A stretch of DNA of 64,000 nt, from NCBI GenBank assembly GCA_028023455.1, contig JAQFVV010012510.1:64001-128000 (forward strand), read 5' to 3'. This stretch comes from Epiperipatus broadwayi. Lineage: Eukaryota; Onychophora; Udeonychophora; Euonychophora; Peripatidae. The notes beneath the pieces were generated by a model. That model ran no database searches. It was not told the DNA's origin and was given only the letters and a program-made list of their open reading frames with translations. A program made the translations under genes and the position numbers. Shown here piece after piece: positions 1 to 10,111 of this stretch (the stretch's first letter is position 1; each line of letters starts with the position of its first letter).

Positions 1-66
1 GACCAGGTAATTCAATAAAATATAAAATCAATTTATTAATAAACTATATATATATATATGTATATA

Positions 67-120
67 TTGATTACTCAGGCTTGAGTGGAACTACTGTATG
101 GAGAGTTTTGCCTGTTTTAA
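67..120 (+). repeat. Family A end fragment
   Basis: This is a short piece of dispersed family A. It reads 'gattactcaggcttgagtgg' and ends in the hallmark 'tggagagttttgcctgtttt', which recurs at 15.7, 27.4, 30.3 and 36.5 kb and in reverse at 63.6 kb. No target duplication is evident. Confidence 0.7.
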
Positions 121-130
121 ATGGGAACTT

Positions 131-1504
131 CAAAGTAACTGAAACCACACATTGATGTCTAGTCATTATATATTTGGCTATTTCAAACTTTTTGAGATTA
201 CTTCAAGAAAATATTACAATGATCTAAAAACTTGATTTTTTGGAAAGTTTGTGATTATTTTTGTATCTTGTGTAATAATTATTAAAAATCAAAAATATAT
301 ATTATGACATGTTTATTTTTTACAGAAATGTTTTATTTTTAAATATAAAAGAATATATTTTTCTGAATATTGTTACCATAGAGATTATGGTTGCGGGAAA
401 TACTACTGTCTAGAAATGATGTCACTCAGCAAAGTGTTATAATATTTAGCAATATCATAAAAAATATTAAAAAAATTTAAACTTTTAAAGCATAAATTGA
501 TAGATTTAGTAGATATTAAAACTAAATTGTTCAGATTTATAAAACAAATATCAAACAAAGAGGATTTCATCATTTTGCAATGTGAATCAGCTGCACCTGA
601 AATATGATGACAGCAATTTGTTTTGATTAAAATCTAATTTTTAAACTAATTCTGAAAATCAAATGTGATGTTTTTAAATTTATTTACTTTCTAAATAAAA
701 ATATCTATTGAATGAGGTCAAATTTATTATATTCTGATAAACAATAGAAGTTTAATATTAAAATAAAAGTTGAAATGTTAAATCTAGAGCGAACAAATAA
801 ATCTGTCAGATTGTTATCAGAGTACAGGGGAGTTAATAAAGATGGTAAAACAAAGTTTTATCTGGTCCCTATGTATTCTAGCTTAATCAGGGTTTTTCCC
901 ATTTAGGTACTGTCTGATATAAATTTAGTTATTTCTTTAAAATCCATAACATTTGCCCTATTATACTATAATTCTCTAAAGATGTGACATCATCTTGTGT
1001 AAATTCCATAGGTATAGATGGAATTACATAAATACTTATCTAAGATAACATTCTTAAATAAAAGACTATGATGCATGTTGATAAGAGCTTTTGCATATTA
1101 AACAACAATATTATTTATGTAAGTCTTATAGCCACAAACATAAATAATTATACAAAATATTCTTCATACGATCCTTAATGTTACCTATGTTGATAAACAA
1201 AGGATCATTCTTATAAAATATTTCAACTATATAAATTATATCATTTGTACTCACACATCAGATACTTTATAGCATTTAATTACAGTAGCATAGGATAAGA
1301 CCAATAAAACATATATAGCATATAAGAAATTATATTTCAATTATGAATAATGATAATAATTAATATTAATTAACAATCTCCAAAACACATTAAATACACA
1401 CATCCAAATTATAAATGCTATATTAATAATGTAGTTTAAATTATATTATCTATATACTTCTTTCTACTCATATTTTCTGCTTGTGATGACTTTTATTTAA
1501 CAAA
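131..1504. other. A+T-rich sequence without recognised gene
   Basis: Simple A+T-rich DNA with many stops in all frames. I recognise no coding segment, RNA gene or repeat family here. Confidence 0.6.
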
Positions 1505-2009
1505 CAACTATATATAACTGTATGGAGAGTTTAGCCTATGTGTAAACCACTAGTGTAAGCATAAAGAATGCTCATCACATGACGTTTATTGGTTTAATAC
1601 TAATACTACCAATAGGATTATGATGACTGTGGTTATTAAAGAATCAAAGACAACAAAAAGTATGGATGCTGAACTGAGTTCAGATCCATATGACTATACA
1701 AGCTAATGAATTGAATTGAAAACATTATTGTGTTTTCATTTTGGACTTAAAGCTTTATACTTTGCTAATAAAGTAAAAGGTAGCCGCTGGAGGGTTGCAT
1801 TAGATACTAAAATCTAGGTGTAGTGCTCTCAGATCCAAGGCTTCTTACTGATGAAAGCCATAAGCTAGAAACTAGTCTGAGGATATTGAGTGAGTAGGCA
1901 CTAGATAGTGATTTTATGCACAAACCTTTTTGCATTCATTGATTACTCTGTCTTGCATTGAGTGGTGCTACTGTATTGGAGAATTTAGCATCTGTGCAAC
2001 TATACATAA
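1505..2009 (+). mobile_element. Family A element, more than one unit long, with target duplication
   Basis: The insertion occupies 1518-1996 (479 bp). It is flanked by 13-bp direct repeats, caactatatataa (1505-1517) and caactatacataa (1997-2009), with one mismatch. Its first about 26 bp (ctgtatggagagtttagcc...) recur at its end (1971-1996), so the copy spans one 453-bp period plus a short overlap. It encodes no protein. A hammerhead-like motif lies at 1833-1891. The terminal overlap plus retroposon-like target duplication is what copying around a circular or multimeric RNA would leave. Related copies are at 15.5, 26.7-27.8, 30.2, 36.3, 45.3 and 63.6 kb. Confidence 0.75.
1833..1891 (+). ncRNA. 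Hammerhead-ribozyme-like motif (family A)
   Basis: The core is CTGATGA (1848-1854), a 13-nt stem II region, GAAA (1868-1871), then CTAGTC ending at the predicted cleavage nucleotide C1877. Stem I has two parts: TTCTTA before the core pairs with TGAGGA after the cleavage site (with G-U pairs), and ATCCAA pairs mostly with TTGAGT across an internal loop. Stem III would be the palindrome ACTAGT, so short that a dimeric form is likely, as in other animal type I hammerheads. Weak point: the first stem II pair would be A-A, followed by AGC/GCT. Catalytic activity is inferred. Confidence 0.6.
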
Positions 2010-2577
2010 TAATGATTAACACAAATATCTCTTATATCCTAGAAATCACAAAGTTGTTTGAAAGCTCCAATTAATTTATTCTGGCATGAGCTTTTAGAAT
2101 GCTTTTAAAATGATCAAAATCTTCAGGCATTTTCAATTATAAATCATAGAGAAAAGAGTAAGAATTAATCCTTATGGAACAATAAAGGGTGATGAAATGT
2201 TTGTTTTTGGATCAAAATTTATAAAGATAAGCTTTAAAATATTCATAACAAGTTGTTTTTATTCATTTCTAAAGATGCAGAGCAACTAATTAGTCATTTC
2301 CTGGGAAATAAAATATGTTAATCTTAATATTCCTTAAGAAAATTACAAAGAAAACTTCCTTAGCTTTAAATCTGTTTTAACATTAATTATTGTGCAGGTG
2401 TTTACCTCAACTTTTAAATCAATTGTAGTAAAATGTAGTAGCAGGTGACTTTTGAAGACTTAGCAGCTATGTAAGTGAAGGATTGTGTACAAAAGTAGTT
2501 TTAAAATTTTCATTTCAATAAATTTTTAAGCTTCACTTTATTTTTCATGCATTTTAAAATGATGAATATCTTCAATG
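2010..2577. other. A+T-rich sequence without recognised gene
   Basis: No open frame of note, no RNA gene and no repeat that I can match elsewhere in the window. Confidence 0.55.
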
Positions 2578-2684
2578 TTTTTTTTTTCTCATATGTCATA
2601 ACATCAGCCAAAAAGCGAACCTGCTACCCCGAAACAACTGCTTGTAAGGCAGCTGTTGCTGACCTCTCAACCATCAATGCTTGA
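2578..2684 (-). mobile_element. tRNA-derived SINE
   Basis: Read on the minus strand, a tRNA-like body starts 'tcaagcattgatggttgag' and contains the box-B-like caggttcgctt. It continues into gatgttatgacatatgag and a poly(A) run (T-run 2578-2587 on the plus strand). The same body and tail recur at 7.8, 28.9, 29.7, 40.9, 44.9 and 54.3 kb. I could not identify a target duplication here. Confidence 0.8.
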
Positions 2685-3115
2685 TTTGGATAGTTTAGAG
2701 AGGCATGAATTTTACTTTGATGGGGTAATGATTTTAATATTTACTCTTTCGTGCTTATACAATGATATACATGATGGCAAAATTTAAATTCAGGCTTTGT
2801 GCAGTTTTCCAAAAGCTAACTAGTAATGAAAGAGATTCCTTTCATGTTTTCATTTTATCGTTTTTAATCATGTGACCAATTGCATTATCTATCTTCAATC
2901 AAATTTTCTCACTCTTTTTGTATTTTATAGAAAGCTTTGTAGTGTTGTTATAATGATGCCGATTATTTTTTAATTTTGAAGAAATTGTAGTCCCAATTAT
3001 ATTTTTTTAATAAAAATTAAATATACAAATTATAATGTTAGAACACACAGTTATATTACAGATATTAAAATAAATCTTTAACTTTATAATTCTTCTTCTT
3101 TTCTTTAAATATGTA
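2685..3115. other. A+T-rich sequence without recognised gene
   Basis: I see no coding or repeat signal here. Confidence 0.5.
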
Positions 3116-3405
3116 ATTCTATGAATAACATTAATACGCTAATGCAGAGAAAGATTATATTCTGCTAGACAATTAAATAAATAATTTGCTGAGCATTGTT
3201 TCAACCTGGGGGAGAGGGGGAATAATCAAAACCCTTCAGCTTTTCAGTCCAACTGGTTTAATATTAACACCAGTTAGACTGACAAGTACAATGATTATGA
3301 CTTACACACACCCATGTGCTCAAAAGCAATGCTTAGCAAATTATTTATTTGTCTAACAGAATGTAATCTTTTCTTGCAGTAGCATATTAACATTATTCAT
3401 AGAAT
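3116..3405. repeat. Foldback element with about 85-bp inverted arms
   Basis: The left arm (3116-3201) reads attctatgaataacattaat and later aataatttgctgagcattg. The right arm (about 3319-3405) is its imperfect reverse complement, ending in aatgttaat-type sequence and attattcatagaat. The arms enclose about 115 bp of non-coding sequence containing a 9-base G-rich stretch. No target duplication is clear. It looks like a MITE or other non-autonomous foldback. Confidence 0.7.
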
Positions 3406-3679
3406 AAAATAAATTACTTGTTCTATTTACTGTTCTCACTATAATTGAGATTTTTTTTCAGATTTAAGATAACTTTACTTTAAAATTGCAAAGTAGTACT
3501 CTTAAATTTAAAGTATATCAAAATACATAAAAATTTGTCCATGTGTGTGCCCATTCAAATATTTCATCAAATATTTTTATATCAATATTATAAATATTTG
3601 TACCATTAAGGGCACACCAATAGAAATATTGCTTTACTAATCCTACTTAACTAATTTATTCACATATTGATAATCATCA

Positions 3680-5026
3680 TCAACCATTATCAATCCACTG
3701 CAGGATGAAGGTCTCTCCAAGTTCAATCCATCTTTTCCTATCTTTAGCTTCTCTTCTCCACATCACCCCTGCACACTTTCTTATTTCATTCACCCATCTC
3801 ACATGTGGTCTCTTTCTGGGTCTTTTAGAATCTCTTGGAATCCAGTTTAAAATTTCAATTGTCCATCTGTTATCATCTCTTCTAACAATATGTCCAGCCC
3901 AACTCCACTTCAGTCTTTTAATTTTTTCAATGAGGTCAGTAACACCTGTTTGTTCTCTTACCCATACATTGCATTTTTGATCCCTTCTTGTTATTCCCAA
4001 CATGCATCTCTCCATACTTCTTTGAGTGGTCTGAAGTCTCTGTATTGCTCTTCTATTAAGTATCCAAGTCTCAGATCCATAAGTAAGAACTGGCAAAACC
4101 CATTTATTAAAAACCTTCCTTTTCAAACACATAGGCATATTTCCTTTTAGTATCAAGTTATTTCTACCAAAAGCACTCCAACCAAGTTTAATTCTATGAT
4201 TAATTTCATCCATTATGTTTCCATCTGTATTAATAATCAGACCAAGGTATTTGTAACTGTTAACTTCTTCTAACTCATCATAATCAATCTTTATTTTCAT
4301 ATTTTGAGAAAATCTATTAAACATTACTTTAGTCTTTTTAACATTTATCTTTAGTCCTACTTTCCTACTTTCATCTGATAACTCCTGCAACATTTCATGT
4401 AGCTCTAAAGCATTATTTGCAAAAACAACTACATCATCTGCAAAATCTAAATGACTTAAATAATCTCCATTTACTTTCACTCCTTTAGCTTCCCATTTTA
4501 ATCCACAAAATACTTCTTGCAACACTGCTGTAAAAAGTTTTGGAGATATGGAGTCATCCTGTCTTACATCCTTTTCAATGTTGATTTTTCTACTGTCATT
4601 ATGTAATCTAATTGTTGCTGTTGCATTTTTATAAATATTCTTCAAAATATGACAATATCCTGGATCTACACCTTGATGATCCAATGTGTTAATTTCTGAA
4701 GAAATGTTTATAGAATCAAATGCCTTTTCATAGTCTACAAATCCTAAGCATAATGGCAACTCATATTCATTTGTCCTTTCTATAATTTCTCTCAATACCT
4801 GGATATGATCTACTGTACTAAAACCACTTTTAAATCCAGCTTGTTCTCTTGGTTGGCAGAAATCCAGTGTTTTCTGTATTCGAGTTGTAATTATCTTAGT
4901 AAAAATTTTGTATAAAACTGATAAAAGACTGATAGGTCTGTAATTTCTAATATCTTCTTTATCACCTTTTTTAAATATTAATATTAATACTGCATTCTTC
5001 CAATCATCTGGTACATTTTTACACAT
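3680..5026 (-). CDS. RTE-type LINE reverse transcriptase, 5'-truncated
   Basis: A 448-residue open frame covers the reverse transcriptase and C-terminal part of an RTE/BovB-like non-LTR retrotransposon polyprotein, which copies element RNA into target DNA. Visible motifs in order: NYRPISLLSVLYK near residue 28, FVDYEKAFD (96-104, first catalytic Asp), RQDDSISPKLF (155-165), LDFADDVVVF (193-202, catalytic FADD), YKYLG near 258, then the family's LTYGSETW and GHIVRRDDNRWT segments. The apurinic endonuclease normally N-terminal in RTE is missing, and the start codon is simply the first Met after truncation, so this is a remnant. RQDD replaces the usual RQGD of motif B, a probable damaging change. 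Beyond the stop the element ends within a few tens of bases in a tgatga-type tail (about 3667-3679). Related fragments are at 17.3, 17.9-18.7 and 59.5-62.4 kb. Confidence 0.9.
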   Translation of the reverse strand: MCKNVPDDWKNAVLILIFKKGDKEDIRNYRPISLLSVLYKIFTKIITTRIQKTLDFCQPREQAGFKSGFSTVDHIQVLREIIERTNEYELPLCLGFVDYEKAFDSINISSEINTLDHQGVDPGYCHILKNIYKNATATIRLHNDSRKINIEKDVRQDDSISPKLFTAVLQEVFCGLKWEAKGVKVNGDYLSHLDFADDVVVFANNALELHEMLQELSDESRKVGLKINVKKTKVMFNRFSQNMKIKIDYDELEEVNSYKYLGLIINTDGNIMDEINHRIKLGWSAFGRNNLILKGNMPMCLKRKVFNKWVLPVLTYGSETWILNRRAIQRLQTTQRSMERCMLGITRRDQKCNVWVREQTGVTDLIEKIKRLKWSWAGHIVRRDDNRWTIEILNWIPRDSKRPRKRPHVRWVNEIRKCAGVMWRREAKDRKRWIELGETFILQWIDNG

Positions 5027-6117
5027 TTTAATAATATTATGTATTTTATTAGTGTATTGTTGTTTTTAATGTCAACTTTATGTGCACACATGTATATATA
5101 ATTAAATATAAAACTGTGATTTTTTTTAATATTTGCTACAAGAACTTCAAATGTAATAAAAAAAAATTACAGGAAGACATCTTGGATTTTGCTTTACAAG
5201 GTAGCTAGGTCTATAATTTTAATATTACTTTAATAATAATAGTAGTAATAGTAATGTAGTAGTATAATAATGGGAATAATAATAAGCTAATAAAAATTTT
5301 GAAGTTATGTTTATTATTATTAATTTAGAGATATCAAATAATTATCACAATATAATGTAACAATAAATGCAAAAATATCATACACACATAGAAAAATATG
5401 TTAAACATAGTAATTATACTATTGATGCAATATATCAGACTCATGTCAATCAGCCATTAAAATGGGGGGGGGGATTATGGTTAAAATGCCACAGCATACT
5501 CGGTTGTGTGTTTTTAAATCTTTTATTCACAGCATTCTTAGAATTGGCAATGTCAAAGATTTTCTTAATTTTCTTTCTATTATTTATAGTTTATATGCAG
5601 AATTTAATTATTACATATAATATTTATTGATATTGAAACAGATTTATTAATGTAATTTAAATAACATTTGTTTCCAGACATCACACTAACTTTGTTTAAG
5701 AAGATAGTTCTATATTATAAATATTTTACTCATACTTTCTATAGAATTTTGTTGTTTTTTAATAAAATTATCAACCAATATCTTGCTGGACATATAGTTT
5801 TGACAATATAGTGACATTATAAGCAGTCCTGCAGCTGATAACATAACCTATCAGGAGATTGATTGATTTTTTTTTATTATATGTTGCTACTTAAAATATA
5901 AAGTTCTACAAAAAGCATGAATAAAATAAATATTAATATTAATACATAGTTGTGCAATGATTAATTATATATGTCTTATAAATTTATGACATAAAATATT
6001 ATATAATTAAAAGCTATATTCTTTCTCATTCACCATATAATATATATATTAAGTCTCACGATATTAGTATTCAAATTATTTGAGCAAGCAAACTGAAAGA
6101 ATGAAATTGTATTTACT
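5027..6117. other. Low-complexity A+T-rich stretch
   Basis: Contains an AAT-rich run around 5230-5300 and a run of ten G at 5464-5473, unusual in such A+T-rich DNA. No gene recognised. Confidence 0.55.
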
Positions 6118-6317
6118 TGAATGGATAAAGAATTTATGTCAGTATATTTATACGAAAGGTGGGATGATTGTGTTAGGAGAAGTGTTGAGTATTATCGTGT
6201 TGAAGAATGGGATAGAAGAATAGATGCATTAATAAAGAATAGGGAGTTTGAGAGATGGAGAACTAGTATGGAGAACAAAAAGAATATATATATATATATA
6301 GTTTTTTAGCAACAAAG

Positions 6318-6353
<36 letters not shown>

Positions 6354-6655
6354 AATAGGTTTTTTAGCAACAAAGTAATATACACATAAATGGGAAAATG
6401 TGATCAATTTATTCTACAAGGTGTGTAAGGAAGGCATAGAAAATATTAAGCATCTGTTAATTGTATGTAAATGCTTAAAAGCAGAAAGGGTACAAATAAT
6501 GAAGTTGTGGGAGAATAAATATAAACAAAGTGATTATACAGAAAGTAGGTTATTGGTTTTTATGCTGGGTTTGGGAAAAGATAAGGGGGATTTAGATATA
6601 AAGTTCATGGAGTTGATAAATATTATGCTGTGGAAATGGGATGGAGCAATATAGA
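6118..6655 (+). pseudogene. LINE ORF2 C-terminal fragment interrupted by a TA repeat
   Basis: The translation matches the C-terminal region of the LINE at 47.9-53.25 kb: first DKEFMSVYLYERWDDCVRR, then the Cys-His segment KVCKEGIENIKHLL, then VQIMKLWENKYKQSDYTES and MLWKWDGA. A TA-microsatellite block (about 6284-6390), with gttttttagcaacaaagta present twice, separates the halves and breaks the frame. In the Cys-His segment the first Cys of the usual CxxC remains, but the later part reads IVCKCLK. The fragment stops before the 3'UTR. It is a dead, truncated copy. Confidence 0.85.
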
Positions 6656-7761
6656 GAAGGATATTTCGTTATTTTTATTTAGATTGGAATTCAAATGGAA
6701 AATAAATCAGAAATTACTTATCAATTTATATTTGAATAGTTTTATTAATAATATTTTTCTTTTGTACTTTCTTTGTGAAGAGATTCTGACTTTTTCTGAA
6801 GTGAACAATTTATGTCTGTTCATCTTTTACTACTCTCTACCTGTACCTGTGTTTATGCATGTATATAGGTATTGGTCAAAATAATAGTATTATTTGTCAT
6901 AGAGTTATGTAAGGCTACTATTTGTTGCAAATACTACCTGTGTTTTACATGTGGTAAAATTGTAATTAAATTATAAGCACTAGGAACACTTAAATAAGAA
7001 ATGCTTAAGTTTCAATATTATAATATTATGCTAAGCTACTTTCAATGTTTTGATTTTGATATCATATTCATAGCAATGACTGGTGGACAGGAGGCTGGGA
7101 GGTATATGTAAATTTATGTAAATATATGCAAATGAGTTAAAATCAACAATTTTTTAGAAAAGGGCAGCAGGATTTCTTTTATTCAGAAAAATATTAATTC
7201 TTTTCTTGTGGGGAAAATTTTCAAATTCTTTGAGAAATGTTGTAAATAATATTATGGATTGATCTTGCATGATTTGATATAGTAATAAAGTGGCAGACAC
7301 TAAATGTTATACTCCATGAACCATGGCCCATGTCTGTAACTTCTGGTATTCAATCTTTTTACAAACTCACAAGCAATAATTCATTTGACACTTTTTTTAT
7401 TTGCAGCTATAGGTAAATTTATTGGTAAATATTTTATTGAAATATGATATTGCTGTTGAATCATCTAAAATTAATTTAGGGGGTCTTTATTCTTCATAGG
7501 TGGTAGGCCAAGTCATTTATTAGTACATAAACGCCAAGCTAGATAATCGCATTTTGAAATGGCACTTTCTTCTTATATACAGTATTTCTTGCATTTAGTG
7601 CAACGATAAATTAATGATTTCTGAATCTAAGCATAACCTGATTACGTTGGTGTCCGAAAGTCACCTAACGTTTTTAGAAAGTATACATTTAATTATCTAT
7701 TTTTTAAATAAATTATTATAAGTTGTTTTGTGCATGGCATCTTTATAATGGATGTATATAT

Positions 7762-7792
<31 letters not shown>

Positions 7793-7804
7793 CAGCTATA
7801 CGAT
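6656..7804. other. A+T-rich sequence with an AAT microsatellite
   Basis: An (aat)n tract lies at about 7763-7793. Otherwise no gene or known repeat was recognised. Confidence 0.55.
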
Positions 7805-7934
7805 GCCTAATCTTATAATTTATTTTTTTTAAGTGTCATAGCATCGGCCGGGACAACCCGGGCAACTACCTGCAAGTGCAAGGCAGTCGCGCTGACCTCT
7901 CGACCACCAATGCAAGACGCCTGATCTTATAATT
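7805..7934 (-). mobile_element. tRNA-derived SINE with target duplication
   Basis: The SINE body (7821-7916) is flanked by direct repeats gcctaatcttataatt (7805-7820) and gcctgatcttataatt (7919-7934), 15 of 16 identical. On the minus strand it starts ttgcattggtggtcgagagg and ends in gatgctatgacactt and poly(A). The long target duplication and A-tail show LINE-mediated insertion. Confidence 0.88.
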
Positions 7935-8385
7935 AAATCACCATTTTAAGGGTTTAGAAAAATAATTTATTTCTTAAGTATTAATTTTCTTTTAGGATAG
8001 ACACATTTTATTATCCTGTTTTATCAATATATCTAAGTTTTGGCACATACACAAATAGCCAAAAATTTTAAATATATAATCAGAAATGCAGATATTAATT
8101 AAATTGAAGATGGACCCAAGTGTATCGATAGTAATTTATTTTAAATGTGCAAATAATAAACACTGCAAATCAAGATCTTTTAATTCTATATTTATGACTT
8201 TACACATTTTAAATGCAAAATAATTACTAATTAAGTCAATATATTCAAATAATTTCATAATTACGAATCAAATAGTTTTTTTAATGACTAAATGTTAATT
8301 CAAGTTAAAGATTGTATCGCTTTATTGTTATATTAATAAAATATTATGAATTTATTATGTATTTTTAAAAAAATTAAGTAAATAT
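7935..8385. other. A+T-rich sequence without recognised gene
   Basis: I see no coding or repeat signal here. Confidence 0.5.
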
Positions 8386-8600
8386 AAACATTTAGGCACA
8401 ATTGTATTTTTATATTGGACTATTTCCATCACCTAATATGAGTATTGAATGTCTTTAGAAAAATTTAACTTTATTTAAATATTCCAAATACATTCAACTA
8501 TAAGACATTCAATACTCATATTAGATGGTGGAAATAGTCCAATATAAAAATACAACTAAAACACCATCATCACAAACCTTCAGGAAAACATTTAGGCACA
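8386..8600. mobile_element. Foldback element (family B) with 15-bp target duplication
   Basis: Inverted arms of about 58 bp (8402-8459 and 8502-8562) share ttggactatttcca and atgagtattgaatgtctt. The whole is flanked by perfect direct repeats aaacatttaggcaca (8386-8400 and 8586-8600). A larger relative interrupts an RTE copy at 61.0-62.0 kb. A 15-bp duplication is longer than that of classical cut-and-paste superfamilies and suggests retroposition of a foldback sequence. Confidence 0.8.
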
Positions 8601-8689
8601 AGATTTGAAAGAAGAATGCTTCAGTAGTAAGAAGAAAAGATGAACTGTTATTTTGAAAAAAAAGATTTCATGAAGTATATTAATAATTT

Positions 8690-8870
8690 TCATTAGTCAT
8701 TCTTTAGACTAGAGATTATCCAATAATGAATAATATTTCTGTAGTGTAATTTTCATACCACTCTCATGCCCTAAGCTTGGTATTAGCTTTATTATGATTC
8801 TTCCAATTCAACAGAAGATCATTAAAGGTGATAACAGTGAATAGAAAGTGGTGGATGTTCATTTTTTAAG
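8690..8870. repeat. Dispersed repeat D
   Basis: The segment with 'agactagagattatccaata', 'aatatttctgtagtgtaat' and 'accactctcatgcc' recurs at 25.9, 39.0 and 40.2 kb, with a part at 44.05 kb. At 25.9 and 39.0 kb it sits beside the hammerhead-bearing repeat C. Here no hammerhead follows. Confidence 0.7.
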
Positions 8871-10111
8871 ATTCCTGTCCATTAAGCCTGTTATGGAGGC
8901 CATTGTTTGACAAAGAAGGCAATGGGAAACCATTTTGCCTTATAATTTCCTTGCTTTTATAATGAGTGTTTTTGTGGTATGATATTAGAGATGGGAAGAG
9001 TTATATGGAATTGAAGAGCTGGGCAATGAACAGAATGGAATGGAAATGGATGAATTGATGTGACTACTCACTGGACCTGTCCATTTGACAGAATACTGTT
9101 GATAATGGTATTATATTATGTTTCTTTTAAATCCAGCTAAAAGTGATTATTGTTGCTGACATGTTTATCACTTGTATTGGCTTCAGATGTTGATTCTTTG
9201 CTGATATGTTGATGATTATTCATTTATTTGAATATTATTTCCATATTCCCTTACTATTCCTTTACTTCATATAAAAAGTATATATTATTTTTATACAACC
9301 CTAAACTATTCTTTATTTTAATTTTTCATTCTTCTTAATTAAATACTTGTGATATATTCTCTATATCGAACTTTCCCAAACTTATTCTTCCATAGAACAC
9401 TTAATATAAATCCTAAAATTTAAATGAACACTGGTTTCTTAATAGAAAAATAACCTTGGATATTTCAGTTTTAATAACAAATAATGTAATAATTATAAGA
9501 GTTGAAAAGTAAAATAAATATTTAGTCCAAAATTTTAGTTATAATACAATTAATATGTTTAAAACTTATACAGGGCTATTAATTTACCAGAATTTCATAT
9601 TTTTTCACACAACACTTATTGATCTTCTATGGAACACCAATGTTTTACAGAACACTGTTTGGGAAACGATGCTACATATTTATTTCAATTCTCATATAAA
9701 TATGTGAAATTAAATTCTCTGTCTATTAACTATACTATATTGTAAATAAAATTTTAGTCAAAAAGTATAATTACCTTTACATAAAATCCAAATTGAACAT
9801 TAATTTTAGTAATCCTTTTTTTCCATCTTAAAATAAATCAAAACATTTTAAATTTACTTCTAATTTTTTTAAAAAACAAAATTCCATTTCATTTCCTTAT
9901 TGTATGATATCACTTCCTGCTCCAGATAATTCATTTTGGATTCTATCTATTACTAAAGGAAAAATATGACCTGCATAGTTTAATGCCTAGGTAAAGTTGT
10001 ATACTCACAAATTCAAGATGCATGGATTGTGGCACCACTCTGTCATTGCTGGTGCATGAAATTTTATAAACTCTTCAGTAATTAATCATATTATTATTAT
10101 TTTTCTATATT
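8871..10111. other. Non-coding sequence, possible decayed repeat
   Basis: A more G+C-rich block around 8880-9090 containing 'aaggcaatgggaaaccattt' looks like part of an old repeat that I cannot name. The remainder is A+T-rich without gene signals. Confidence 0.4.
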
